This document shows positions 16,934-24,305 of a DNA stretch of 42,761 nucleotides, piece by piece. Both the position numbers and the translations under genes were made by a program. The notes beneath the pieces are model-generated. The model ran no database searches, was not told the DNA's origin, and saw only the letters and a program-made list of their open reading frames with translations. This stretch comes from Planctomycetota bacterium (GTDB lineage: Bacteria; Planctomycetota; UBA1135; GCA-002686595), in NCBI GenBank assembly GCA_020638835.1, contig JACKHV010000013.1:1-42761 (forward strand), in the 5' to 3' direction. Numbering within the stretch: position 1 is the first letter of the stretch; each line of letters starts with the position of its first letter.

Positions 16934-18408
16934 CGAAGCTCGCGCGGCAAGCGCTCGCGCAAGAGCCAACCGACGCCGAGCGCGACCGCAAAGACGACCG
17001 CGAGCTGCCACGAGATGTGTTCGCCTTCGGGCAGCCAGTAGAAGTGCGTCACGGAGATGCCGACGACGCCGATCAACATCGCCGAGAACACCCCGCGCGA
17101 GTTCGAGCGCGGATCGTAGAGCGCGAGGATCAACGCCGGTCCGAAGGCCGCACCGAGTGCGCTCCACGCGAGCAGCACGAACACCAGAACCTGCGGCAAA
17201 TCGCCGAGGTGCAGCGCGACGGCCGCGACGAGCGAGACGGCGACCGCCACGCGGCCTTTCCAGCGACCGCCGGCGTGCGAGTCCTCGCGCTTTCCCGCGA
17301 GGTCCCGCAGCGCGCTCGAGGCCACGACGAGCAACTGGCTGTCGCAGGTCGACATGACCGCGGCGAAGAGCGCCGCGACGAGGATGCCGAGCGCGCCCTC
17401 GAAGGCGTAGTGCGCGCTCAAGTCCGCCGCGAGCGTGACGAACACGCCTTCGGCGTCGTTCCCGGCGAGGTCTTCGAGCGCGGGATACAGCGCGCGCCCG
17501 ACGAGCCCCATCAACAACGCACCGCCGGCCATCACGACGTTCCAGCCCGTTCCCATCCAGAGCGCCTTGCGCGCGTCTTCGGGATTCTCGAGCGACATGT
17601 GTCGCACCAGGATGTGCGGTTGCCCGAGCGAACCGAGGCCGATCGCGAAGCCACCGAAGAACGGCAGAGCGCCGCGCCAGAGCGACAAGAGGCTCGGATC
17701 GATCGCGTGCAGCCGATCCTGCAGCGCGCCGAAGCCGCCGATCTGCGCCATCGCGAAGACCGGCAGCACGACGAGGCCGAACAGCATCAAGACGGCTTGA
17801 ACGACGTCGGTCAGCACGACCGCGCGATAGCCGCCGAGCAGCGTGTACAAGAGCACGATGCCCGCCGTGATCGCGAGACCCCACGTCGGGCCGTCGACAG
17901 CCAGCGCGAACTCGAGCGTCTTCGCTCCCGCCGTCAACTGCGCGCTCACGTACGCGATCAAGAAGGCGATCGTGATCAGGCCGGCGACCGCCTGCACGGG
18001 CAACGCGCTGTGCCCGCGCACGAAGTTGCGGCCGAGCGGCGCGCGCGCCAAGACTTCGGGAATCGTGATCGCATCGCACTCGAGCGACTTCTCGCGCAAG
18101 CGCGGCCCCAGTCCGACGAACATCCACGCCTCCGCGATGATGTAGCCGGGGAACAACCACAGCGCCGACAGACCACTGGTCCAAGCCGCCGCGCTCGCAC
18201 CGACGACGAGCCACGCCGAGCGCCCCGAGCTGACCGCCGACAGCGCCATCGCGATCGCCGACAGCTTGCGACCACCGAGGAAGTAGTCCTCCTGATCATC
18301 ACGCCCCCGCCGCGCCGCCCACAGACCGATGGCGATCGTCGCAGCGAGGTACAGCACGAAGCACAAGAGCGTCGGGCTGAAGTTCAGGGATGCCAGAGGG
18401 AGGGGCAC
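16930..18408 (-). CDS. Sodium:solute symporter, PutP-like
   Basis: The product has 492 residues with about 13 hydrophobic segments. It belongs to the SSS family (LeuT fold), which moves organic solutes inward with Na+. The motifs fit the proline permease branch: YFLGGRKLSAIAMALSAVSSG in TM1-2, LGGYRAVVLTDVVQ, then GFAIGLGSLGQPHILVRHMS, and AAVMSTCDSQLLV in the TM8-9 sodium-site region. Proline is the likely substrate by similarity, but pantothenate- and amino-acid-type relatives share much of this pattern. The gene stands alone on the minus strand; its stop overlaps the VF530 stop within CTAA. Confidence 0.9.
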   Translation of the reverse strand: MPLPLASLNFSPTLLCFVLYLAATIAIGLWAARRGRDDQEDYFLGGRKLSAIAMALSAVSSGRSAWLVVGASAAAWTSGLSALWLFPGYIIAEAWMFVGLGPRLREKSLECDAITIPEVLARAPLGRNFVRGHSALPVQAVAGLITIAFLIAYVSAQLTAGAKTLEFALAVDGPTWGLAITAGIVLLYTLLGGYRAVVLTDVVQAVLMLFGLVVLPVFAMAQIGGFGALQDRLHAIDPSLLSLWRGALPFFGGFAIGLGSLGQPHILVRHMSLENPEDARKALWMGTGWNVVMAGGALLMGLVGRALYPALEDLAGNDAEGVFVTLAADLSAHYAFEGALGILVAALFAAVMSTCDSQLLVVASSALRDLAGKREDSHAGGRWKGRVAVAVSLVAAVALHLGDLPQVLVFVLLAWSALGAAFGPALILALYDPRSNSRGVFSAMLIGVVGISVTHFYWLPEGEHISWQLAVVFAVALGVGWLLRERLPRELR

Positions 18409-18513
18409 GGGCAGACGTTAGCGCACGGTAAGGGAATTGCGAGGGCCGAGCGCGGGGCGGGAAGGAGGGACCTTCCTCAGCCGCTCGAGAGTCTCGGCGC
18501 GAGCCCGTGCGCT

Positions 18514-19509
18514 TCAGTCGGCCGCATTCCCGGACGCGTGGCGCAACTCATCGAGCTCCGCCAGCGAGTACGCAGCGAATCGCAGGCCCGGTACCGGCCA
18601 CTCCGAATGCACCGTGACGAAGCCGCGCGACGGGACGGCGTACTTCACGTTCTGGAAGAGGTAGCCGCCGGCGAACGAGACCCAGAGCCTGACCCGCACG
18701 TTGCCCGCAGTCGGAAGACCGACATACAGCACTCCACCGCCGGCGGTCTCGACGAAGGTCTCTCCGAGCAAGCCCGGAAGCTCGATGAGCTTGACGTGGT
18801 TGTCGAGTTCCGACGGCAACGCGCACTCGAGCGTCGCCGTCGCCAAGCGCGCCACGCAGGGTTCGGCGTTCGAGAAGCCGATCGCGAACGAATCGCCAGG
18901 CAGCGGCCCGAGGTCGCTGCGTCGGTCCATGTCGCCCGCCTCGACGAGCCACAGTCGGCGCATCGACTCGATCAGGAATCGCTCGCCATCCGCGGACCAC
19001 GCGAAGCGACCGGTGTTCTCGAACAACACGCGCTGATCACCGTTCGCCACGATGATCGAGGACCACGCGGGCTGCGCACCAGGCAGGTCGTCGATACGCA
19101 ACGCGAACGCACGACCAGTTGGCGGCGTCTTGATCCAAGCAGCACCTCCGTGCACCGACCCCTTGCCGAAACGCTCCAACGGCACGAGGTGTGTGTCGCC
19201 GCTGACCAGCGAGTGGCTGTAGACCCGTGGTCCGACCTCGTACAAGAGATCGCCGCCCTCGCGGATGCCGCTCGTCGTCCTGCACTCCGCTGCAAGCTCG
19301 ACCTCGCGATGCTCGCCCGTCTGGAGGTCATCGAGCACGAGCGTCGAGCCTGCCCCCCTTTCGACGTGCACGACAACGCCATGCACTTCGCTGCGCAATT
19401 CACCCGCTTCCGGCCGCGACACCGCCTCCGCAGTGAACAGGGCGTGGAGCGCGCAGCCGGAGAGTCCGAAGGGAACCAAGACGATGAACAGCGCATGACT
19501 CACGCGCAC
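18514..19509 (-). CDS. Hypothetical lipoprotein
   Basis: I do not recognise this protein. The GTG at 19509 gives a compact signal peptide with lipobox LSGC (Cys19). A GTG at 19563 is also in frame and would overlap the antitoxin gene's stop (GTGA), adding 18 residues before the signal. The 331-residue body is beta-rich with repeated turns such as FAWSADGERFLIES and RLWLVEAGD. This could be a WD40/TolB-like propeller that has lost its consensus, although I cannot count blades. It follows the ParD-like gene on the same strand, in the position where a ParE toxin would usually be, but bears no resemblance to ParE. GC3 appears a little lower than in the neighbours. Confidence 0.65.
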   Translation of the reverse strand: MRVSHALFIVLVPFGLSGCALHALFTAEAVSRPEAGELRSEVHGVVVHVERGAGSTLVLDDLQTGEHREVELAAECRTTSGIREGGDLLYEVGPRVYSHSLVSGDTHLVPLERFGKGSVHGGAAWIKTPPTGRAFALRIDDLPGAQPAWSSIIVANGDQRVLFENTGRFAWSADGERFLIESMRRLWLVEAGDMDRRSDLGPLPGDSFAIGFSNAEPCVARLATATLECALPSELDNHVKLIELPGLLGETFVETAGGGVLYVGLPTAGNVRVRLWVSFAGGYLFQNVKYAVPSRGFVTVHSEWPVPGLRFAAYSLAELDELRHASGNAAD

Positions 19510-19559
19510 GCCGGTCCACGATGCGAACTCCGTTGCGAAAGTCGTCCGAGCGCCTCCGA

Positions 19560-19835
19560 TCACTCGCGCGTGTCTCTGAAGTCGCGACTGTCGCGCAAGA
19601 ATGCGTGCAGACGATCGACAACCTCGGGGCCGTCCAAGAGTTCGCCTCGATCGGCCTCGGCAATGCCTTCCGCCAGTGCGCTGCGCAATTCGCGGTGATG
19701 CTCTGCACGCCGCCGATCGTGATCCGCCAGCAGTCGCAACGCGGCGGACACGACGTCGTTCTCGGACTTGAAGAGGCCCGTGCGGATCTTGCCCCGCACC
19801 AACGCTTCGAGTTCAGGCGTCAGGTGGACGTTCAT
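19560..19835 (-). CDS. ParD-like ribbon-helix-helix antitoxin, orphan
   Basis: The product has 91 residues from MNVHLTPELEALVRGKI. The N-terminal strand plus LFKSENDVVSAALRLLADHD form the ribbon-helix-helix DNA-binding dimerisation unit of ParD/CC2985-type antitoxins. The charged C-terminal half (about residues 45-91) is the part that normally wraps the ParE toxin. In a type II module ParD represses its own promoter and neutralises ParE. No ParE-like frame follows; the next gene on the strand is a lipoprotein. So it is either an orphan antitoxin, a remnant, or a protein that acts on a toxin elsewhere. Confidence 0.85.
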   Translation of the reverse strand: MNVHLTPELEALVRGKIRTGLFKSENDVVSAALRLLADHDRRRAEHHRELRSALAEGIAEADRGELLDGPEVVDRLHAFLRDSRDFRDTRE

Positions 19836-19841
19836 GACACC

Positions 19842-19869
19842 ACGCTAGTCATTCTCGCGCATTGGTCAA
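19842..19869 (-). promoter_or_regulatory. Possible promoter of the ParD-like gene
   Basis: On the minus strand a TTGACC box (19869-19864) and a weak TAGCGT box (19847-19842) are separated by 16 nt, ending 6 nt before the ATG at 19835. The spot is unusually AT-rich for this window, and AATG occurs twice there, as might suit a ParD operator. The -10 match is poor and the start would be nearly leaderless. Confidence 0.25.
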
Positions 19870-21554
19870 TCCCGCCCCGCATCCCCCGCCCCTGCCTCGA
19901 CCGTCTCCCGCGCCTTCGCGGCCTGCTTCTCGCCGTAGTCGGCGACGAGCCGGAAGAGGTTCTTCTTCGCGCACTTGGCGGCGGGGAAGACCGACATGGC
20001 TTCGAGGTAGCGGGCGGCGACGTGCGACCAGTGGCACTCGTCCTCGACGAAGCGGCGTACGGCGGATTCCATGCTGCGCAGGTGCGCGGGATCGGTGGCG
20101 AGCTCGGACAGGGTCTTGGCGATGTCGTCGACTTCGCTCGCGCCGAGCGCCACGCGGCGCACCGTGTCGGCGGGGATCTCGCGTGCTTGCGGCGCGTCGG
20201 TGATCAAGGCGGAGCGGCCGAGAGAGAAGGCTTGGAACACGCCGCCCGACGCGCCGCCGGAGGTCGGACCGCGCAGGTTCACGGCGAGGTCCGCGGCGGA
20301 GAGCAGGTCCCACGCTTCGGCTTCTTCGACGTAGCCCGTGCAGTGCACCGCGTCCTCGAGGCCGAGACGGCGGGCGTGCATGCGCAAGTCGAACTCGCGC
20401 GGGCGTTCTTCGCCGACCAGCACGAGGCGCAACTCCGGTCGCGTGCGCCGCGCGAGCGCGAGGCCTTCGAGCAACGGACCGACGCGTTTGTGCGCCTGCA
20501 CGGCGCCGAGGCTGACGAGCAGGAAGGAGTCGGTGTACTTCGGCGGCAGGCCGAGCTCGACGCGCGTCAGCCGGCGGTCGCCGTCACGCCAGCGACGGTC
20601 CGCGCCGTGGTGCACGACGGCGATCGGCGTCGGCGCGTTGCGGTCGGCGCGGATCTTGTCCGCCATCCACTGGTTGTGCACGAGGAAGGCGTCGGCCTCG
20701 CGGACGATCGTGCGGTTGAGCGGCAGGTCGAAGCGCGCGCGCGACAGCCCGGACTCGCCGGCGCCGGGCGGCTGCGCGGAGAGTTGCAGCGCTTCCCACT
20801 CGCCGTCGCGCCGCACGCGCAAGGAGCGCAGGAAGAGCCCGAGTCGACGCGTGTCGCCGTGCGCCTGTTGTTCGGGAGTCGGCGCGATGCCGGTGACGCG
20901 CAGGTCGAGCACGCCTTCGCCGCCGGGGCGCAGGGGTACCGCGTGAACGCCGTCGAAAGGGCCGGCGAGTTCGTCGAGCGGACCGCCTTGCGACATCTCG
21001 AGCGTGCGACCCGCCGGCAGCACGACGTCGAGCTCGAGCGCGTCGGGCGTCGGCGCGCCGAGCACGACTTGCGCGCGGTCCGCGCACCAACGCCCCGCTC
21101 GTTCGGCGTCGTGCCAGCCGCCCGCGATCGTCAGCTCGGGGCCGGGCGCGGAGTCCGGGGTGCCGCGGCGCGCTTCGCGCAGGATGCGCCACTGCTCGAA
21201 GCCGCCCTCGATCCACGCGCGCCGCGAGCCGCGCAGGCCGCCGCGCTCGAGTTCCGGCCAGGCGGCGAGCGCGAGGTCGAACAGCACCCAGTCGTGCAGC
21301 ATGACCGTGCCGCCGAGCGCGCGGATCAGCGGCGCCATGAACGCGTGCTGGCGTTCGTTGCCGAGCTGGTAGAGCAGCTGGTCGTACTCGCGCGGCGCGA
21401 GGTCGTTCACGCTGCGCTCGTCGTGCGACTCGCGTCCGGCTTCGACGTAGAGGTCGACTTCCGCCGACTCGCGCAGCGCGGGCAGCAAGTGCCGCGTGTA
21501 GTCACCGATGCCGGACCGCGCGCCGGCCGGTGTCGTGATCAACGCGATCTTCAC
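19866..21554 (-). CDS. Family 4-type glycosyltransferase with an inserted beta domain
   Basis: The product has 562 residues, well above the usual ~380. It starts with a GT-B N-terminal Rossmann unit (MKIALITTPAGARSGIGDYT, typical of GT4 'SGIGDY' enzymes). Residues about 134-270 are an extra, beta-rich segment (IAGGWHDAERAGRWCADRA, then LRLRV-type strands) not part of GT4. The GT-B fold resumes with FLVHNQWMADKI and the nucleotide-sugar-binding domain at about 320-530 (LVSLGAVQAHKRVGPLLEGL, a VGEERP strand, GGVFQAFSLGRSALITDAP). The catalytic-type E is replaced in part: the usual E(x7)E motif is weak. It should transfer a sugar onto a glycan or lipid at the cytoplasmic face. The insert resembles small GWY-type domains seen at the ends of some cell-surface glycan enzymes. 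Confidence 0.85.
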   Translation of the reverse strand: MKIALITTPAGARSGIGDYTRHLLPALRESAEVDLYVEAGRESHDERSVNDLAPREYDQLLYQLGNERQHAFMAPLIRALGGTVMLHDWVLFDLALAAWPELERGGLRGSRRAWIEGGFEQWRILREARRGTPDSAPGPELTIAGGWHDAERAGRWCADRAQVVLGAPTPDALELDVVLPAGRTLEMSQGGPLDELAGPFDGVHAVPLRPGGEGVLDLRVTGIAPTPEQQAHGDTRRLGLFLRSLRVRRDGEWEALQLSAQPPGAGESGLSRARFDLPLNRTIVREADAFLVHNQWMADKIRADRNAPTPIAVVHHGADRRWRDGDRRLTRVELGLPPKYTDSFLLVSLGAVQAHKRVGPLLEGLALARRTRPELRLVLVGEERPREFDLRMHARRLGLEDAVHCTGYVEEAEAWDLLSAADLAVNLRGPTSGGASGGVFQAFSLGRSALITDAPQAREIPADTVRRVALGASEVDDIAKTLSELATDPAHLRSMESAVRRFVEDECHWSHVAARYLEAMSVFPAAKCAKKNLFRLVADYGEKQAAKARETVEAGAGDAGRD

Positions 21555-21579
21555 GTCGGACGCGGTCGGCGCGCGCTGA

Positions 21580-22497
21580 TCAGATGGTCAGGATCTCGAC
21601 GCCGTCCGCGCCGATCACCATCGAGTGTTCGGTCTGCGCGACCATCACGCCCTCGCGCTCGACGAGCGGCGGGTAGCGCATCAGCGAACCTTGCCGCGCG
21701 AGCTTGGTGAAGGTGTCTTCGACGGCGTCGCGGTCGAGGTGCGTGAAGTAGCGCCGCGCGATCGGCAGGCCGCGCCACGCTTCGATCTCGCGCAGCACGT
21801 CGCGGTCGAGCGCCTTCGCCTTGCGCGGCGGACGCACCATCATGAAGACCTCGGACTTGCCCTTCTCGGTGATGTAGCCCTCGCCCGTGCAGGCGAAGGG
21901 TTCGATCGCGATCACCGAGCCCTCTTGCAGGCGTCCGCCGCCGCGCTCGCCGTAGTTCGGGATCTGCGGCGAGGTGTGCACCTTCCAGCGCGCGAGCCCG
22001 TGACCGGTCAGGTTGCGCACGGGTTCGAAGCCCGCGCCGCAGATCGTGCGCTCGATGGCGGCGCCGACCTCGCCGACCGGCACGCCGACGCCGACCGTGG
22101 CGATCGCGGCCGCGAGCGCGTCGGACGACGCCTTGATCAGCGGGGTCCAGCGCTGGTCGTTCGAGAGGTCGACCGTCGTCGCCGTGTCCGCGATGTAGCC
22201 GTCGACGTGCACGCCGATGTCCACCTTCACGCAGTCGCCTTCCTCGTAGCGCTGGTCGTCCTCGGGGCTCGAGCAGTAGTGCGCGGCGACGTGGTTGCGG
22301 CTCGACTGCGCCGGGAAGCCCGGTTGCGCGCCGCGTTCCTGGATCAGGGATTCGATGCCCTCGAGGACGGAGCGGATCGTCGCGCCGGGCTTGATTTGTT
22401 CGGTCGCCCAGCGGCGGCACTCGGAAGCGATGCGTCCGGCGCGGCGGTAGTTCTCGAGGGCGGTCTCGTCGAGGATCTGGATCATGGCGGCGGCCAT
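21580..22497 (-). CDS. map: Methionine aminopeptidase, type II (archaeal-like)
   Basis: The product has 305 residues from MAAAMIQIL; a second ATG four codons later is also possible. It removes the initiator Met from new proteins using two metal ions. The ligands are Asp93 (VDIG), Asp104 (IADTA), His166 (LTGHGL), Glu199 (AIEP) and Glu290 (QTEHSM), with His73 in AAHYC near the active site. Type II identity follows from the motif GHGLARWKVH, AFP-type FPAQSS near residue 60, and a ~60-residue helical insert (about 225-285) between the last two Glu ligands. This spacing matches the archaeal enzymes rather than the usual bacterial type I. It is divergent from a small lipoprotein gene. Confidence 0.92.
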   Translation of the reverse strand: MAAAMIQILDETALENYRRAGRIASECRRWATEQIKPGATIRSVLEGIESLIQERGAQPGFPAQSSRNHVAAHYCSSPEDDQRYEEGDCVKVDIGVHVDGYIADTATTVDLSNDQRWTPLIKASSDALAAAIATVGVGVPVGEVGAAIERTICGAGFEPVRNLTGHGLARWKVHTSPQIPNYGERGGGRLQEGSVIAIEPFACTGEGYITEKGKSEVFMMVRPPRKAKALDRDVLREIEAWRGLPIARRYFTHLDRDAVEDTFTKLARQGSLMRYPPLVEREGVMVAQTEHSMVIGADGVEILTI

Positions 22498-22602
22498 CTT
22501 AGGTGATCCGCGCGCGGCCCACAGTCGGGAAGGGGCTTCAATCGCCCTCCGCGCGGCCGGCGCGGGCTCCGGTGGCCCCGCGGGGCGGCCGATAGAGGGG
22601 GC

Positions 22603-23046
22603 ATGCGCCGCGCCCTCCTCACCGCACGCCTCGGCCTGCTGCTCCCGCTCGCCCTCGCGGCCTGCGTGAGCGAGTCGGTCGAACGCCCGGTCGGGATGGA
22701 CCTCGCACAGCCGACCGTCTCGCGGGCCGTCGAGGCCTGGGAAGTCGTCGACCACGGCCGCGTCATCGGCACGGTGGTCGTCTTCGAGGTCGAGTCGCGC
22801 GGCGGCGAGCGCTTCTTCCAGGTGCGCAACGCGCACCAGCAGGACGTCGGCATGGTCGACGCCGAGGGGCGCTGGTGGCGCTTCGAGCCGCACGTCGCGC
22901 GCCCCGTCTGGCTCGGCAGCGGGACGATCCAGGACGGCGTCTGCGAGATCCTCGGCGTGCCGACGGAGACGCCCTTCTTCGACGTCCCGATCGAGACCCT
23001 GGCCCACGAGGCGCGGGATGCGGCGGCGGCCGCGTCCCAAAAGTGA
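22603..23046 (+). CDS. Small hypothetical lipoprotein
   Basis: The product has 147 residues. The signal peptide MRRALLTARLGLLLPLALAAC ends in a clean lipobox (LAAC, Cys21), so the protein is lipid-anchored. The ~125-residue mature part begins with SESVERPVG and contains an alternating strand pattern (VVDHGRVIGTVVVFEVESRG, FFQVRNAHQQDVGMVDAEGR). A conserved-looking GxVVxFE...FxVRNxxxQxxGxxDxxGRxxR arrangement suggests one small beta-barrel domain. I do not recognise the family. It stands alone, with 105 bp to the divergent map gene and 240 bp before the kinase gene. Confidence 0.75.
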   Translation: MRRALLTARLGLLLPLALAACVSESVERPVGMDLAQPTVSRAVEAWEVVDHGRVIGTVVVFEVESRGGERFFQVRNAHQQDVGMVDAEGRWWRFEPHVARPVWLGSGTIQDGVCEILGVPTETPFFDVPIETLAHEARDAAAAASQK

Positions 23047-23286
23047 GCGACGGCCCGCGGGCCGCGAAATCGCCCTCGCCGGGCCGACCGACGCGCTCCG
23101 CGCACCTCCCGGGCGGGGGGTCCGAAGAGCTTTCCGGAACCGGCCGCCCCGCGGCGGGGCCCAGCATCGGAAGCGAGGGTCGCAGCGGAAGGGAAAGCCT
23201 CAATCCAGCGCCGGGAACGCTCGAAGAAGAGGTGCGCGCGGGACCCCGTCTCGCGGAGTCCCCCTCCCCAACTCTCTCTCTCGAAG
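23047..23286. other. Intergenic, 240 bp, no gene seen
   Basis: This is the gap between the small lipoprotein and the kinase gene. It contains a perfect 12-bp palindrome GGCCCGCGGGCC at 23052-23063 directly after the stop, further GC-rich inverted repeats around 23140-23162, and a short CT-dinucleotide run (about 23272-23282) just before the kinase ATG. No open frame with recognisable content is present. It probably holds the kinase promoter. Confidence 0.5.
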
Positions 23287-24213
23287 ATGATCAAGCTCGA
23301 AGCCGGCGAACGCATCGGTTCCTACCGCGTGGTCGAATTCCTCGCCCGTGGTGGTTTTGCCCTGGTGTACCTCGCGGAGGATTCCGGAGGTCGCAAGGTG
23401 GCGCTGAAGGTCGGCGACGTGGCCGGCGGCGGTCGCTACGTGACGCGCTTCCTCGAGATCACCGGTCAACGCCGCCCCGAGGGCGTCAGCCCCGACGAGA
23501 CGCCGGCCGAGGCGATCTTCTTCCGTCAGGACGGCGTGCGCATCGACTTCCTCGACGTGCACGAGATCGACGACCTGATCCGCAGCGAACACCAGGTGCT
23601 CTCGAACGCGAAGAGCACCAACCTCGTCAAAGTGCACGAGTGCTTCGAGCACGACGGTCGCCCGATCGTCGCCTACGAATACGCCCGCGGTAAGACGCTG
23701 CGCGAGAAGATCCGCGCGCTCGAAGGCATCCGCCTCAACTGGTTCCTGACCATCGTGCGCTCGCTGCAGCGCCTCGCGAAGAACGAACAGCTGATGTACC
23801 ACGGCGACCTGAAGCCGGAGAACATCATCATCAAGCCGTCGGGCTCGGTCGTCATGCTCGACCCGGCGATGCGCATGGACGAGCGCGGCATCATCACCAC
23901 GACGCCGCACTACAACCCGCTGCTCCTGCGCGACAGCAAGGCCGACGTGATGGGCATCGGCATCATGCTCTACGAGATCCTCACCGGCGTGCTGCCCTTC
24001 GACGAAGTGCCGTGGCAGTACGCGGGGCGCGAACAGGGCGGCGAGGTCGAGCGCCTCAGCCTGCAGTACTTCCTCAGCTATCCCCCGCCGAAGGAACTCA
24101 ACCCGAACACGCCCGAAGCGCTGGCGAAGATCGTCTACCAGTGCCTGACGGTCACCGACTACGGCCTTGCCGAGCTGGAAGAAGACCTGGTCGACTTCCT
24201 GCGCAAGGAGTAG
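23287..24213 (+). CDS. Divergent serine/threonine protein kinase domain protein
   Basis: The product has 308 residues: a lone kinase domain without transmembrane segment or sensor. The glycine loop is LARGGFALVYLA (residues 19-30), the ATP-anchoring Lys is Lys41 in VALKV, and Glu101 is a candidate for the helix-C partner. The catalytic loop is YHGDLKPENI (Asp174), with HGD in place of the usual HRD. The magnesium motif DFG reads DPA (Asp192). In place of the APE region there is TTPHYNP. Helix F is intact (ADVMGIGIMLYEILTG). An insert of about 45 residues separates the Lys from helix C. The key Lys and both Asp are kept, so activity is possible. It is soluble and transcribed alone, followed by a hairpin. 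Confidence 0.88.
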   Translation: MIKLEAGERIGSYRVVEFLARGGFALVYLAEDSGGRKVALKVGDVAGGGRYVTRFLEITGQRRPEGVSPDETPAEAIFFRQDGVRIDFLDVHEIDDLIRSEHQVLSNAKSTNLVKVHECFEHDGRPIVAYEYARGKTLREKIRALEGIRLNWFLTIVRSLQRLAKNEQLMYHGDLKPENIIIKPSGSVVMLDPAMRMDERGIITTTPHYNPLLLRDSKADVMGIGIMLYEILTGVLPFDEVPWQYAGREQGGEVERLSLQYFLSYPPPKELNPNTPEALAKIVYQCLTVTDYGLAELEEDLVDFLRKE

Positions 24214-24238
24214 ATCACGACATCAACGATGTGAGAGG

Positions 24239-24280
24239 GAGCGGCTCGTCGCGAGAGTGACGGGCCGCTCTCTTCGTTCG
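24239..24280 (+). terminator. Hairpin terminator after the kinase gene
   Basis: The stem pairs GAGCGGCTCGTC (24239-24250) with GACGGGCCGCTC (24259-24270), one T-G wobble, around an 8-nt loop GCGAGAGT. It is followed by TCTTCGTTCG, a T-rich tract by the standards of this genome. It starts 26 nt after the kinase stop and could also serve the convergent FG-GAP gene. Confidence 0.7.
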
Positions 24281-24305
24281 TCGGCGCTGCGCGCGGCGCG
24301 GGCGC

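Noticed and set aside
18460..18476. GGAAGG/CCTTCC hairpin after the lipoprotein gene
   Set aside because: Only 6 bp of stem and no T-tract; too weak to call a terminator.
19250..19560. A ParE toxin following the ParD-like gene
   Set aside because: None of the frames downstream on the minus strand contains a ParE-like pattern; the coding frame there is the lipoprotein with a clear lipobox.
17017..19698. An 893-codon plus-strand open frame across the symporter and lipoprotein
   Set aside because: It runs antisense through two convincing genes with no motif; the same bias makes other long antisense frames at 429-2087, 12343-13902 and 32010-35600.
23052..23063. Perfect 12-bp palindrome GGCCCGCGGGCC after the small lipoprotein gene
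   Set aside because: It has no loop and no T-tract, and short GC palindromes are expected by chance at this base composition.
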